A stretch of DNA of 64,000 nucleotides from NCBI GenBank assembly GCA_021292165.1, contig CM037879.1, forward strand, positions 34,925,619 through 34,989,618, given 5' to 3'. Positions within the stretch are counted from its first letter, which is position 1; the number at the start of each line of letters is the position of its first letter. Source of the DNA: Shinisaurus crocodilurus. Lineage: Eukaryota; Chordata; Lepidosauria; Squamata; Shinisauridae. Below the pieces are notes generated by a model. The model saw only the letters and a program-made list of their open reading frames with translations, was not told where the DNA came from and searched no databases. The translations under genes and the position numbers were made by a program. Positions 11,689 through 22,844 of this stretch are shown here, piece after piece.

Positions 11689-13806
11689 ACATAATAACAG
11701 CAATGCTGGATCAGACCAAGGGTCCATCTAGTGCAGCATTCTGTTCACACAGTGACCAGCCAGCTGCCCACAGGATCCCACACATGGGACATGAGTGCAA
11801 CAGCACCCTCCCATCCATGTTCCTCAGCAACTGGTGCACCTGGGCATATACTGCCCCTGATACTGGAGGCAGCATATAGCCATCAGGACTTGTAGCCATT
11901 GATAGCCTTCTCCTCCATGAATTTGTCCAATCCCCCTTTTGAGCCATCCAAAGTGGTGGCCATCACTACATCTTGTGGAAGTGAATTACATAGTTTATCT
12001 ATGCGCTTTGTGAAGAAGTACTTCTTTTTATCTGTCCTGAATCTCCCACAGTCAGCTTCATGGGATGACCCTGGGTCCTAGTATTATGAGAGAGGGAGAA
12101 AAATGTCTCCCGCTCCACTTTCTCCACTAGGGATGTATCCGCTCGCCTCGAGCGGGCATAGCGGAGCCGAAATCAGCCCCGCTCATGCCCGCAAGAGGCG
12201 AGCGGGCCTTACCAGATTCCGGCGGCTGCTCGACTCTCCATAGAAAGGCAGCTTCGCTGGTCCCATCACGTCACTTCCGGCTGGCAAGAAGTGACGTGCC
12301 GGGACCATGCACTGGCGTGCCGGGACTGCAATTCTACATATTTTCCGTAGAAACCAGGGCAACAGGGCTGTTACTGTTTACTGTCACCGGAAGTGATGCG
12401 ACAGGACCAGCGCGGCTGGCTCAAGCAGCACAAAGAGTCGCTCTGCGCCGCTGAGGATCGAGCAGCAGGGGGGGCGCTGCGGAGAGCTGGGCGGGTTTGT
12501 GGACACCCCTACTCCACACCATGCATAATTTTGTACACCTCTATCATGTCCCCCTTTACTCGCCTTTTTTTTCTAAGCTAAACAATCTCAGCTGTTGTAA
12601 CCCTTCCTCATAGGGGAGTTGCTTCAGCCCCTTGATCATCTTAGTTGCCCTTTTCTGTACTTTTTCTAATTCTACAATATCCTTTTTTAGGTGCGGTGAG
12701 CAGAACTGTACACAGTATTCTAAGTGTAGTTGGACCATAGATTTGTATAAGGGCAGTATGGTCTTGGCAGTTTTATTTTCAATTCCTTTCCTAATTATGC
12801 CCAACATGGAATTTACCTTTTTCACAGCCACTGCACACTGGGTTGACATTTTCATCGAGTTGTCCACCACAACTCCATGATCTCTTTCTTGGTCAGTCAC
12901 TGCTAGCTTATGTGAAGTTGGGATTTTTTGCCCCAACATGCATCACTTTACACTTGCTTACATTGATCTGCATTTGCCATTGTGATGCCTATTCTCCCAT
13001 TTTGGAGAGATCCTTTTGGAGCTCCTCACAATCCCTTTTTGTTTTAACCACCCTAAATAATGTGGTGTCATCAGCAAACTTGGCCACTTCATTGCTCACT
13101 CCTAATTCCAGATCATTTATGAATAAGTTGAAAAGCATTGGTCCCAATACAGATCTCTGTGGGACCCCACTGTTCACATGCCTTCATTCAGAGAATTTAC
13201 CATTTATTCCTACTCCCCACTTTCTGTTCTTTAACCAGTTACTGATCCATAAGAGGACCTCTCCTCTTATTCCATGACTGCTATGTTTGCTCAGGAGTCT
13301 TTCGTGAGGGACTTTGTCAAAAGCCTTTTCCAAAGTCCAAGTAAACAATGTCTACCAGATCACCCCGTTTGCGTGTTTATTGATACTCTCAGAGAACTCT
13401 CAAAGGTTAGTGAAATAGGACTTACCTTTGCAGAAGCCATGTTGATTCTTTCTCAGCAGGGCTTGTCCTTCTTTATGCTTACTAATTTTATCTTTAATAA
13501 TGCTTTCAATCAATTTACCTGGAGCAGACGTTAAGCCAACTGACCTGTAATTTCCCAGATTCCCCCCCTGGATCCCATTTTAAAAATTCGTGGTACATTG
13601 GCCATTATCTAGTCCTCCAGTACAGAGGCTGATCTTAGGGACATGTTACATATTTTTGTTAGCAGATCAGCAATTTCATATTTGAGTTATTTAATACCAT
13701 CTGGGCCCAGTGATTTCTAACTTTCAGTTTGCCAATAAGGTTGAAAACTTCATCGTTTGTCACCAGTACTTTCTTCAGTCCCTCAGACTCCCTTCTTGAA
13801 AAGTTA
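11689..13806 (-). mobile_element. CR1 LINE, 3' half, interrupted
   Basis: Read on the minus strand this is the reverse-transcriptase half of CR1. The RT core at 13177-12989 contains GVPQRSVLGPMLFNLFINDL and the catalytic FADD (FADDTTLF). At 12939-12556 the conserved C-terminal stretch reads YKSMVQLHLEYCVQFCSPH and KKDIVELEKVQKRATKMIKG. The 3' UTR ends near 11689. Several frameshifts and stops make it dead. It is split by the 384-bp element at 12128-12511, which duplicated 6 bp of CR1. Confidence 0.88.
12128..12511. mobile_element. GC-rich hAT-like non-autonomous element inside CR1
   Basis: The ends TAGGGATGT and ACACCCCTA are inverted repeats, and CTCCAC is duplicated exactly on both sides (12122-12127 and 12512-12517). 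Removing the element restores normal CR1 sequence. An 8-bp duplication with one mismatch is possible if the right end is moved by two bases, which would fit hAT better. The interior is strongly GC-rich ('GAAACCAGGGCAACAGGGCT', 'CACTTCCGG' blocks) and recurs at 26370-26555 and 56900-57424. No coding frame is credible. Confidence 0.75.
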
Positions 13807-15862
13807 CTTATGGCTCATTAAAGGTAACAAATATGTGCCAAAAGTTTTCATGAGCCAGAGCCCACTTTGTCAGATACATGAAGTGGTCATGTAAGTCAGG
13901 CTTAGGCAACATTTGGGCCCAGGGGCACATTTGAGAATTTGAGAAACTATCCTTGGCACCATCATAAAATGGCTGTGATGGGAAGCATGGCAAGGGACAT
14001 GTAACCTGCCCAAAAGACTGAGTACAAGGCAGAGGTGGGGGCTGAGCCCCAACACACTAAACAACTCCTTTGAACCCACAGTTTTCAGCACCAGCAGAAA
14101 CGTATTTCACACCAATCCCAGCTGCCGGTATAAAAATGTGTTTGTTTTTTTAAAAAGTGGGAGGTTAGGGCACCTTGGCACATGCAAAGAAAGGTGTCTG
14201 GGGGTGCATTGGTGCGCATGGGCACCACATTACCTACCCCTGATGTAAGTGGTAGGTACAGATGTCTTAACTAGAGGGAGAAACATATATAAGAAAGGGA
14301 AGCCAAAAGCAAGCTGGATCTGTTCTAGCAGGTCACTTCTATGTTTTAGGCGGTGCAAATCTCAGCAAGACTTAGTAGCTGGCATAATTTGTTGTCTCAT
14401 ATTATGATGGGCTGAAATCAGCTGACTAGTGTAATAGCTATGCTACTATCCTGGGAGTAGAGTGGATTACTTGACTAAACATAGGAGGGACCATGGAAGC
14501 TTTAGTACCTGTTTTTCCAGTTAAAGGATCTCTTGGAGAAGATACTGAAGAGTTGCTATCAGTTGGAGTAGCGAATACTAGTTGATGGACCAATGTTCTG
14601 TTCCATTGTAAGGGACCTTATTATTAACCATCACACATGTGTTATTTAAAATTATGTTACCATCCCTTCCAGTAACATAAAAGCATCATAGTATCCTATG
14701 GTCTTCCTTGTTTACCTCCTTCTTTTATGCTCATCTGATTCTCAAGAGGAATGGTCAACTGCCACCTTGAGGTTTTACATCAGTTGTGTATTTGTAATAC
14801 ATGGAGGGTGTAGCAGGAAGAAATATCTTTTCTTTCATGTTGTAAATTACAACATAATATTTCCTTGCCTGGATGATTTTACACTGTTTCATAAGGGAGG
14901 ATGAAGATAATGCAAATAACTAGGATGGATTCACTTCTGCCTCCCCCTAGCTTTAGATTTGTTTTCATGTGGTGTTTTTGTCATTTACTTTCATGTTATT
15001 GTGAGCTAGGAGTAGCAGTAACCTGAACAGGCATTTTTAAGCCTTGCCAGAATGAAATCTTTTCCATGACGATACTGCTAAGCTTGTTTGTGCTCCTGTG
15101 ATTCAAGACTGCCTGTTAACAACATTTTGTTTAAAACTGTTCCAAGTTCTTTTTATTAAAGACCTTCAGCATTCTTAAAGATTTCTGTGACTAGGTACTC
15201 AACTACAAGTATCATGGCCTAAGCCTGGCTCCCTGGTGTGGCTTTATACACATGGACATCTTTGGACTATGCAATTACTGATCTCAGAATGTTCAGTGTC
15301 AAGAATAGATTGAAGAGACAGGTGTCTCAGATCTCTGATATTTTACTCTGGGGTAATTGTATTTGTTTTATAGCATTCACACAAGTTGTGCCAGCAGATT
15401 CACATTAATAAACTTGTTATACTTGGGACTCAGAACCAAATGTAGCTATAATTTGCATTTTGATCCAGTGCTTACTATTTATTTCTGTTCCCATCTCTGT
15501 GTTTAGTCTTTCAAGTGATAAAAAAGTAGATTCTCTGTTGTAGCACACATGACTATAGGCGAACCTGTGCATCATAGCCAGCCACCCTAATGGCTGTTAT
15601 CTATGTCAACTCAAGTTACTTGTGTACAGTGGCTCGCCAAATGTCTGGACAAACCATTTCCCCAGACATTTGTGCTGGCATGGAGAAAAATGCTCCTAAT
15701 AGAAGTAAGCCTTTGCAGATGAACAGCTTTTAGAGTAGCCATGTGTCCTGCTTTACAAAGGACAGCTGTCTATTTCAGGTTGTCCTCTATTTGAGTAGCT
15801 GCCCAGTCCAAGTCTGGTTTAAAGATAAAGAACCTTAAGAATGGAGATCAGAAGCCTTTAAG
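13807..15862. other. Intron, no gene seen
   Basis: About 2 kb of low-complexity non-coding DNA with only short chance open frames and no exon-like segment or recognisable element. Confidence 0.45.
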
Positions 15863-16034
15863 TTCTTCTTCGTGGTCTCTGTGCATCACACACATACGGG
15901 TTCTCTGCGCCTGCACTGAGATCGTTCGGGAAATTTCTATAGCTGAGGTGGATTGGGTGGGAGCCCTTCCCCTGCGTGTGCTCCTTAGCGTGGCTCCCGC
16001 CCGTCTCCTCAGTTCCTCTTTGACCGCCATTGCA
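15863..16034 (+). repeat. DIRS left inverted terminal repeat
   Basis: From TTCTTCTTCGTGG to CTTTGACCGCCATTGCAA this is the reverse complement of 21967-22142 with a small number of substitutions. Shared blocks include 'GAAATTTCTATAGCTGAGG' and 'GCTCCCGCCCGTCTCCTCAG'. It holds the likely promoter and feeds one half of the internal complementary region. Confidence 0.88.
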
Positions 16035-16262
16035 ACTAGTCGTTGGGTTCTTCTCTTCTCCTTCTTCGGATCGTAGCTGAGTTTGTTCTCCTTTAAAATA
16101 ACTTTACTAGACTTTTTCTCCTCAGAAAATCTTTTTCTATCGATTCTCTTTCATTCTATAACTTCTTTTTCAAAAAAAAAAAAATCTTCAAAAAAATCCT
16201 TACTAAATCCTCATCTCTCCCCCGATCTTATCCTTCTCGACTATAATCCTTTTTTCCTAACT

Positions 16263-18358
16263 ATGCCTATTAAGGCGGCCTTTCGAAAATGTCAGCAGTG
16301 TGGGACCAAAATCCTACCTGCTGACAAGCACCCGCTGTGCTTGCTTTGCCTGGGGCAAGGCCATAAAATGGAGACCTGCCAGCACTGCCAGGCTTTTACG
16401 AAGCAGGCCCGGAAACACTGCCAGACCAAGCTGCGAGCTCTCCTCTGGGAGCAGTCTCTGTCAGCGAAGGGCCCCACTCCGGAGGAGAAACCTCGGGGAT
16501 CCCAGTCAGCCAAAAAGCCGACGAAAGATACTTCAGCAGCAAAAAAAAATGGCTAAAAAGGCCCATAAAGATAAGGCAGAACGCCTGAAAAAGAAAATGG
16601 CGGAGAAGGGTGGTGAAGATGCTGGGCCATCAACTTCGACCACTATGAAGGTCTCAGAGCGTACTGCTCTATTCATGTCGGCTGTGACTGAGGCTCGAGA
16701 TCGAGCTACGGGACCGATTGCCCGCCAGTCTCCTCCGGTCTCGACAACGTCTCCTCGAGACAGAGAGTTGGGTTCGAAAACCCCGCTAAAACAGCCGCCA
16801 ACTATAGCCACCTCTCTTCGGAGGGAGAAATCGTGGCTTCACCACCGATGGAGCGACCTCGTTCGGGCTCGAGAGGTCCTCCACCGCGTCTATCACCTCC
16901 TGCAGCATATGCTCGAGAGGAGCGGAGGGAGCATCGACGATCACGGTCTCCTCGATACCGGAGCCGTGATTCAGCTTCTAGAGGATCCACCTCTCGGTCT
17001 GTCTACTTGCGCCGCCGAGATGACAGATCTTGGTCGAGCTCCTACTATTCGGACTCGAGGTCAAGGAGCTACAGATTCTGATCCCAAGGTTCTCCAGACC
17101 GGAGAAGGCAGGACTATTATCGCCACCACCGGCGCTCGCCCCCTCGGGATTGACTCCATGGACACAGATCCAGGACACCTACACCGCGACGGGATACGGC
17201 TGTGTCCCAAGCACCCGCCGTCACACAACCTACCGCCTCGACATCGACCGCTCAGCCAGTTCTTGTGCCTGCTGTTGCGGGATCGGCGTATGTGTCGGAC
17301 TCAGTCTCGGTGGTCTCCTCCTCCCATTCCACTTCCCCAGATGTGCAAGTGGAATCTAAGGAAGCGATCTCCCCATCTGAAGATATGGGCAGTTTCGCTG
17401 AGCACGTCAGCCGGATGGTGACAGCTCTGGGAGTTGAGGCAAAAACTGCGAAAGGGAAACTAAGGATGACATCTATGCGATCCTAAAGACCACCCAGTCC
17501 AACCATTTGCTCCTTCCCTTCTTGACGACATTGCTGGAGACGGTGCAGGAAACCTGGAAGACCCCAGCCTCTATGAAACCAACAGCTAAGAGACTGGAGT
17601 CGATGTACAGGATCCAGGAGGAAGGAGCGAAATTCCTGTTTTCCCATCCGACCCCGAACTCACTCATAGTAAAATCTGCGCAGTCTCGTGGGGGAAAACA
17701 GCATACCACGCCGGCAGATAGGGAGGGCAAGACACTAGACTCCTACGGCCGTAGGATCTACTCTTCGTCTTCCCTCGGCCTCAAGGTATCTAACTATGAG
17801 GCGTTATTAGCTAGATACCAGATGTTTATCACAGAGAAGCTGGGAGACCTCTGTGATTATCTGCCGGATGACAAAAGAGACCAAGCGGCGCAGTACATCA
17901 AGGAGGCAACCAGCATCGGTGCCTTGCAGATGAACACTGCCCGCCACCAGGTCGACAGCCACGCCAGGTCGATGATCGGGTCCATGGCACTGAGGAGGCA
18001 CGCCTGGCTTCGCTCTACCAACTTGACTCCCGATGATAGAGCGAAGATCGAAGACCTTCCATTTGACGGAGAGGGGTTGTTCAACGCCACCACGGACGAC
18101 TCCCTTGACTCCACTCAAAAGGCCTTAGCGACGGCCAAAAAGATGGGGCTCGTCCGTCAACCCCCATCACAACAATTTAAACCAAGACGCTGGTCTCGGT
18201 TTCCATACCCATCATCACATTACCAACCATCCAGACAATATCGGGGTGGAAACCGTCGGCCTCATGCTTCACAGCCGCAAGCGCCGCAGCGTTCCTACGC
18301 TCAGCAACACTCCAGGGGCTCGAGGAGAGGGGGCGACTTTGCTCGACGGCGTCTTTGA
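16263..18358 (+). pseudogene. DIRS gag-like frame, broken by frameshifts
   Basis: The probable start is the ATG at 16263 (MPIKAAFRKC). The N-terminus has a cysteine/histidine cluster, CQQC...HPLCLLCLGQGHKMETCQHC, a metal-binding pattern common in DIRS gag proteins. The frame breaks after 16550 in an A-rich run and continues in other frames as a Lys-rich, then Ser/Arg-rich segment (16833-17081). A later part (17202-17480, 17507-18358) ends in an Arg/Gln-rich tail (SRGSRRGGDFARRRL). The product would be the nucleic-acid-binding structural protein. The 17507-18358 piece alone is 283 codons without a stop. Confidence 0.75.
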
Positions 18359-20201
18359 CTCCTTCGCCAGCCCGACCGAATTGTCTCCACTACTCCGACC
18401 AGTTCTCAACACCACTCTTCCAATCGCCTTGTCTCCACCACCTCAGGCACCTCTCTTCGGTTTTCGACTTCGCCAACACCTTCAGTCCTGGAAGGACCAT
18501 CACGACGGATCGCTGGGTGTTAAGCATCGTCGAACACGGCCTACAGGATCGAGTTCAGAGTCCTCCCCCCCCTTTCTCAGGATCAAAACCACCCGTCCAA
18601 CTCAGGTACTCCTAGAGGAGGTGTCAAACCTCCTCCAAAAAGGAGCAATACAGCCGGTTCCCGCAGAAAACTTGGAGGACGGCCTATACTCTAGGTACTT
18701 CATCGTGAAGAAGAAGGGAGGAGGACTCAGGCCGATCCTGGACCTTTGAACGGTGAATCTCTTTATTCCACCGAAGAGATTTCGCATGGTCACACTCCAG
18801 TCAATCCTTCCCCTACTTCGAAGGAATGATTGGTTTGCATCCATCAACCTCAAAGATGCGTACTTCCACGTCGCCATCCACAGGGACACCCAAAAATACC
18901 TTCGGTTCTGAGTGGGAGACGACACCTTCCAGTTCGTAGTTCTTCCATTCGGACTTTCCACCGCGCCGAGGGTATTCACGAAGTGTATGGCAGTGGTTTG
19001 TGCGAGTCTACGGGCAAGAGGCATCACCGTCTTCCCGTATCTGGACGATTGGCTGCTAGTGGCTCCATCAAGGTGGGAGCTTCAACACGCACTGGGAGAA
19101 ACCCTTCACCTCCTAGATGAGTTGGGACTCTACCTGAACGTAGAGAAGTCGGTCCTTCAACCAGTAAAGGAGATACAATACATCGGTGCAAGGCTAAGCG
19201 CGTTCGATGGTCGGGCATACCTACCAGACGACAGGGTACAAAATGTACTTACCCTCGCGAAAAAGGTTTCCAGACGGCCAATATGCTCTGCCCACACAGT
19301 TCAACGACTGCTAGGGCATATGGCCTCGACTATTGCAGTCGTACGATATGCGAGGCTTCGCATGCGACCCCTTCAAACCTGGTTTATCAAAAAATTCAAA
19401 CCAGAGAAAGACAAACCGTCCATCCGCTTGAATCTCCCTCGAACCGTAAGAGAGTCCTTGAGGTGGTGGCAACAGGAGTCGAATTTGAACGCGGGCATAC
19501 CGTTCCATCCTCCAATACCGACCCGCATATTGACAACGGACGCATCGTTGCTGGGATGGGGGCCCCACTCAGACGATCACGTCGTGCAAGGCACATGGAC
19601 AGCGACACAAGCCACCAAACACATCAATTGGCTGGAACTGATGGCCGTTTGGAAGGCGCTACAAGCCTTGGAGCAATACCTCTCGGGCTGCCACATCCAG
19701 GTCGTGACAGACAATACCACGGTAGTCGCTTACATAGACAAGCAAGGCGGCACTAGATCAACACGCCTCACAGGACTGACCCTGCAACTCTACGAATGGG
19801 CTCTACCTCGAAGAATGTCCTTCGTAGCAATTCACATCGCAGGGAAGTCCAATGTGCTGGCAGACACTTTGAACCGTGTGTCAATGCAGTCGCACGAATG
19901 GAAGCTGGACAGAAAGGTAATCAGTTCACTGTTCCAACACTGGGGTCGTCCAAAAATAGACTTATTCGCCACCAGCGAGAACACTACTTGCCCCATGTTT
20001 TGCAGCAGGGTGGCCTCGGATCCGAAGTCGATCACCGACGCTTTCCTGATGGACTGGAACAACGACTTTTATTATCTGTTCCCCCCGATTCCGCTACTGA
20101 TGCATGTAATCGCCAAAATATCTCAGGACAGGACCAACTGCATCCTGATATCCCCGTGGTGGCCGCGTCAACCCTGGATACAGACCTCTCCAATGCTGTA
20201 A
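18246..20201 (+). pseudogene. DIRS RT / RNase H / Dam-like methyltransferase frame, two in-frame stops
   Basis: One reading frame, overlapping the end of gag, is interrupted by TGA at 18747-18749 and TGA at 18909-18911. RT part: YFIVKKKGGGLRPILDL (motif 1-2), INLKDAYFHVAI (motif A) and catalytic YLDD at 19038-19049. RNase H part: TTDASLLGWG, ELMAV, TDNTTVVAYI and GKSNVLADTLNR. The C-terminal part, IDLFATSENTTCPMF...DAFLMDW...LFPPIPLL, fits the Dam-like methyltransferase domain described for DIRS elements (family knowledge). The first stop sits where family members usually have Arg, so a CGA-to-TGA change is likely. Confidence 0.85.
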
Positions 20202-20224
20202 AGGAGGTTTTGTTAGCAGCATGA

Positions 20225-21684
20225 AAGCCCTCCACAAGGCTTTCCTGCTATGCTAGGAAATAGCAGTGGGAGCGAGCCTTGCAGCGGCTGCCTAACTAAT
20301 TATTCGATCTAGTTCGATTTTCCTTCTCCCCCTTCACAGACCTGACACACGAACACAATTGAGCTGCGAATCAGAAAGATCTTTTGCTCGAAGCTGGAGA
20401 GATAGCTCCCTTCTAACTCTGAATATTATAAACCCTAGCTTAAGAAACCCCATGTCCTTCAGCAAGAAGTTCTCACACAGAAAGAAATGTAGTAACAGTG
20501 ATTGAAATGCAAAATCTAATGCAAAGCCTAAGTCACAGCAGGTGGTAAAACCTGTTTAAGAGAAATGCTAATTTGAGAACAACAGCTCTTGCTTGGGTCT
20601 TGCTCGGGTTTGTAATGCAGATGTGCTTAGAGCACCTTTTTTAATCTCGCAAAAATCATTAAGTATGCTGAGTGATAACCGAGCAGAGCTTACTTGAAGG
20701 AAAAAAAACTCGCGATTTTTTTAGCACATCTATACTAGGAAATGGACAGCTTTCACCAACTTTGTATCACCCTTAGGCAAAGATCCAATTACATGCTCGA
20801 TCTTGACCGTCCCCGACTTTCTCCATTCACTAATGACCCGTGGCCTTAAATTCTCGTCAATTAAAGTATACTTAGCAGCGCTGACAGCGTATAGAACTAC
20901 TTCGACGGGGACGTCTTTGTTTGTGCACCCGTTAATTAAACAATTTTTGAAAGGTCTCAGAAATATACGACCTCCAACCCGCAACATTATACCAGGTTGG
21001 GACCTACCATTAGTCTTAAAAGCACTAACGAAATCGCCATTCGAGCCCATGGCGAAAGCGGACTTGCGACTGGTGTTGTTCAAAACATTATTTTTGATAG
21101 CAATTACATCGGCAAGAAGATTAAGTGAACTACACGCTCTTAGAATAGATCCCCCTTACACAATTTTCCATAAGGACAAAGTCGTGCTAAGGCCTGATAT
21201 AGTTTTTCTACCAAAAATGGTTTCAGAATTTCACCTGGGACAGGACATTATTCTTCCAACTTTCTTTTTGTCCCCTTCGTCACTGGTCGAGAGATCGATG
21301 CACAGCCTCGATGTCCGTCGGGCGCTGCTTTTCTACAAAGCCCGCACGGAGTCAATAAGAAAAACTAATCAACTTTTTGTATGCTATGGCCCCCCGAAAT
21401 CGGGCCATCCTGTATCTAAACAAAGACTGTCCTCTTGGATAGTGGACACTATCGAGCTTGCTTATCAGTTGGCTGGACGCACTTTGCCAGGATCTGTGAG
21501 GGCCCATTCTACCAGGGCTCTCTCGACCTCGACAGCTTTCGGAAAAGGGATTCCCTTGCTGGACTTATGCAGGGCGGCGACCTGGTCTACCCCCTCCACA
21601 TTCATCCAGCATTACCACCTCGACGTTCGAGCCAGGGAGCAGAATGCATTCGGCAGGGCAGTTCTCTCTTCAGTCACCGTCTGA
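20225..21684 (+). pseudogene. DIRS tyrosine recombinase (YR), interrupted by an insertion
   Basis: The integrase of the DIRS element. In the open part from 20803 (293 codons) the catalytic set is present: Arg in SARRLSEL (residue 105 or 106), HxxR at 235-238 (AHSTR), Trp 261 and nucleophile Tyr 271 (QHYHLD). It ends at the TGA at 21682-21684. Upstream, STRLSCYARK (20231-20260) is in frame with WTAFTNFV (from 20743) once the 474-bp insertion and its duplicated target are discounted. A TGA at 20222-20224 lies just before it in the same frame. Tyrosine recombinases cut and rejoin DNA through a 3'-phosphotyrosine intermediate. The catalytic residues are kept, but the frame is split. Confidence 0.85.
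20261..20734. mobile_element. 474-bp insertion in the DIRS YR frame (hAT-like)
   Basis: Flanked by CTAGGAAA at 20253-20260 and 20735-20742, with the next T also shared (CTAGGAAAT). This is an 8- or 9-bp target duplication. The right end, read inward, is TATAGATGTGCTA; the left is TAGCAGTGGGAGC, a weak inverted match. Eight bp fits hAT and nine fits Mutator-like elements. It encodes nothing, is AT-rich and has base composition unlike the surrounding DIRS. Its removal restores the YR reading frame, so it landed after the DIRS copy. Confidence 0.75.
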
Positions 21685-21728
21685 CTACCGACACCGACCC
21701 ACCTCCGGTAAGTCAGCTTGTTAATCTA

Positions 21729-21828
21729 CCCATATGTGTGTGATGCACAGAGACCACGAAGAAGAAGGACAGGTTGCTTACCTGTAACTGTAGTTCTTCG
21801 AGTGGTCACCTGTGCATTCACACAACCC
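21729..21828. repeat. DIRS internal complementary region (ICR)
   Basis: The first part, 21729-21766 (CATATGTGTGTGATGCACAG to CGAAGAAGAA), is the reverse complement of the left terminus 15863-15897. The second part, 21767-21828 (GGACAGGTTGCTTACCTGTA onward), is the reverse complement of the right terminus 22110-22168. The two termini therefore sit joined head to tail in antisense, which is what a circular or template-joining intermediate of DIRS requires. Confidence 0.88.
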
Positions 21829-21966
21829 GCCCTCATTCCCCGCTCGGTGTCTTTATCGAGTTCGATGGATACCAAAAAGGAAAGGGGTTGGGAGTTTTAA
21901 TTTAACTTCACTCGATATCGAAGTGTGTGTCGAGTTCGAAGTTTATGTCATCCTCGGTCCCGAGGG

Positions 21967-22170
21967 TTGCAATAGGCGGTCAAAGAGGAACTGAGGAGAC
22001 GGGCGGGAGCCGCGCTAAGGAGCACGCGCAGGGGGAGGGGCTCCCGCCCAATCCACCTCAGCTATAGAAATTTCCCAAACGATCTCAGCGCAGGCGCAGA
22101 GAACCCATATGTGTGTGATGCACAGATGACCACTCGAAGAACTACAGTTACAGGTAAGCAACCTGTCCTT
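21967..22170 (-). repeat. DIRS right inverted terminal repeat with 28-nt extension
   Basis: TTGCAATAGGCGGTCAAAGA to CCACTCGAAGAAC is the inverted copy of the left repeat. It is followed by about 28 nt (22143-22170, CTACAGTTACAGG onward) absent from the left end but present in the ICR. Such an overhanging right end is normal for DIRS-1-like elements. Confidence 0.87.
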
Positions 22171-22624
22171 GCCTGCCAACAGGTAACACCTGGGCAGACA
22201 GAGTAGACACACAAGTCACCAGGTCATAGTCTTCCTTACTGTGGTGAGATGTATTTGATTTCTATTGAAATTGTAGTAATTATTTCTAAATTTGCATCTA
22301 TATATTTATAAATTAGCAAATTTTATGCAAATGTGTGCCCTCTTTTAATCTTTTTAGTGATGCATTTCCTCTTTTTTTGGCCATGAATAAGTGGCCACCC
22401 TAACAGCTTGCCACATGGAAATATTTAAAATGGCCTCTTTTTGGCAACCATAACTCCCTTTCAGTAATGGCAGTAAAGACTCATATTCTCATAAACAGCT
22501 GTAAATATATTTTGGAATGGAGGAATCTTGGTTAGATTGCAGTTATTGACTTTAAACACAGCCATGGCAAATAATTTCTGACATCAGAGTATAAGTGGGT
22601 AGGTGGCCATATACAATCAGAATG

Positions 22625-22740
22625 ACTGTGAGAACTATTACTTGGATGGGGGACCCCTCCTCTAGTTTCCTGCATTGAGCAGGGGGTTGGACTCGATAGC
22701 CTTGTAGGCTCCTTCCAACTCTATGAAATTTATGAAACTC
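22625..22740 (+). mobile_element. CR1 LINE 3' terminal fragment
   Basis: The typical CR1 3' end is present: 'GCATTGAGCAGGGGGTTGGA', 'CTCGATAGCCTTGTAGGC', 'CCTTCCAACTCTATGA'. It lies about 100 bp upstream of usherin exon 1. Confidence 0.8.
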
Positions 22741-22844
22741 CATGATGTTAGAAGAAAACATTGTACTGTCATTGTACTGTGCTAATTTGATTTTTTTTTC
22801 TTATCTTGCAAAAATCTTTATCTTGAAAAAACTTTTTTTTCCAG

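Larger units (their letters stand above)
15863..22170 (+). mobile_element. DIRS-type (tyrosine recombinase) retrotransposon, near full length, inactive
   Basis: The 6.3-kb element has the complete DIRS layout. A left inverted terminal repeat (15863-16034) is followed by gag, RT/RNase H/methyltransferase, tyrosine recombinase, an internal complementary region (21729-21828) and a right inverted terminal repeat (21967-22170). DIRS elements replicate through RNA but insert with a tyrosine recombinase from a circular intermediate, so they leave no target duplication, and none is seen here. It lies in sense orientation in the USH2A intron. gag has frameshifts, RT carries two stops, and YR carries one stop and a 474-bp insertion, so the copy cannot be active by itself. 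The terminal repeats still match at roughly nine bases in ten (my reading), which suggests moderate age. Confidence 0.92.

Noticed and set aside
16300..17421. A 373-codon open frame as a separate gene
   Set aside because: It lies inside the DIRS gag region. Only its first part follows the gag frame, and the rest is a shifted frame of the Ser/Arg-rich segment.
15863..22170. LTR retrovirus or endogenous virus
   Set aside because: Terminal repeats are inverted, there is no protease or DDE integrase, and a tyrosine recombinase is present, so it is DIRS.
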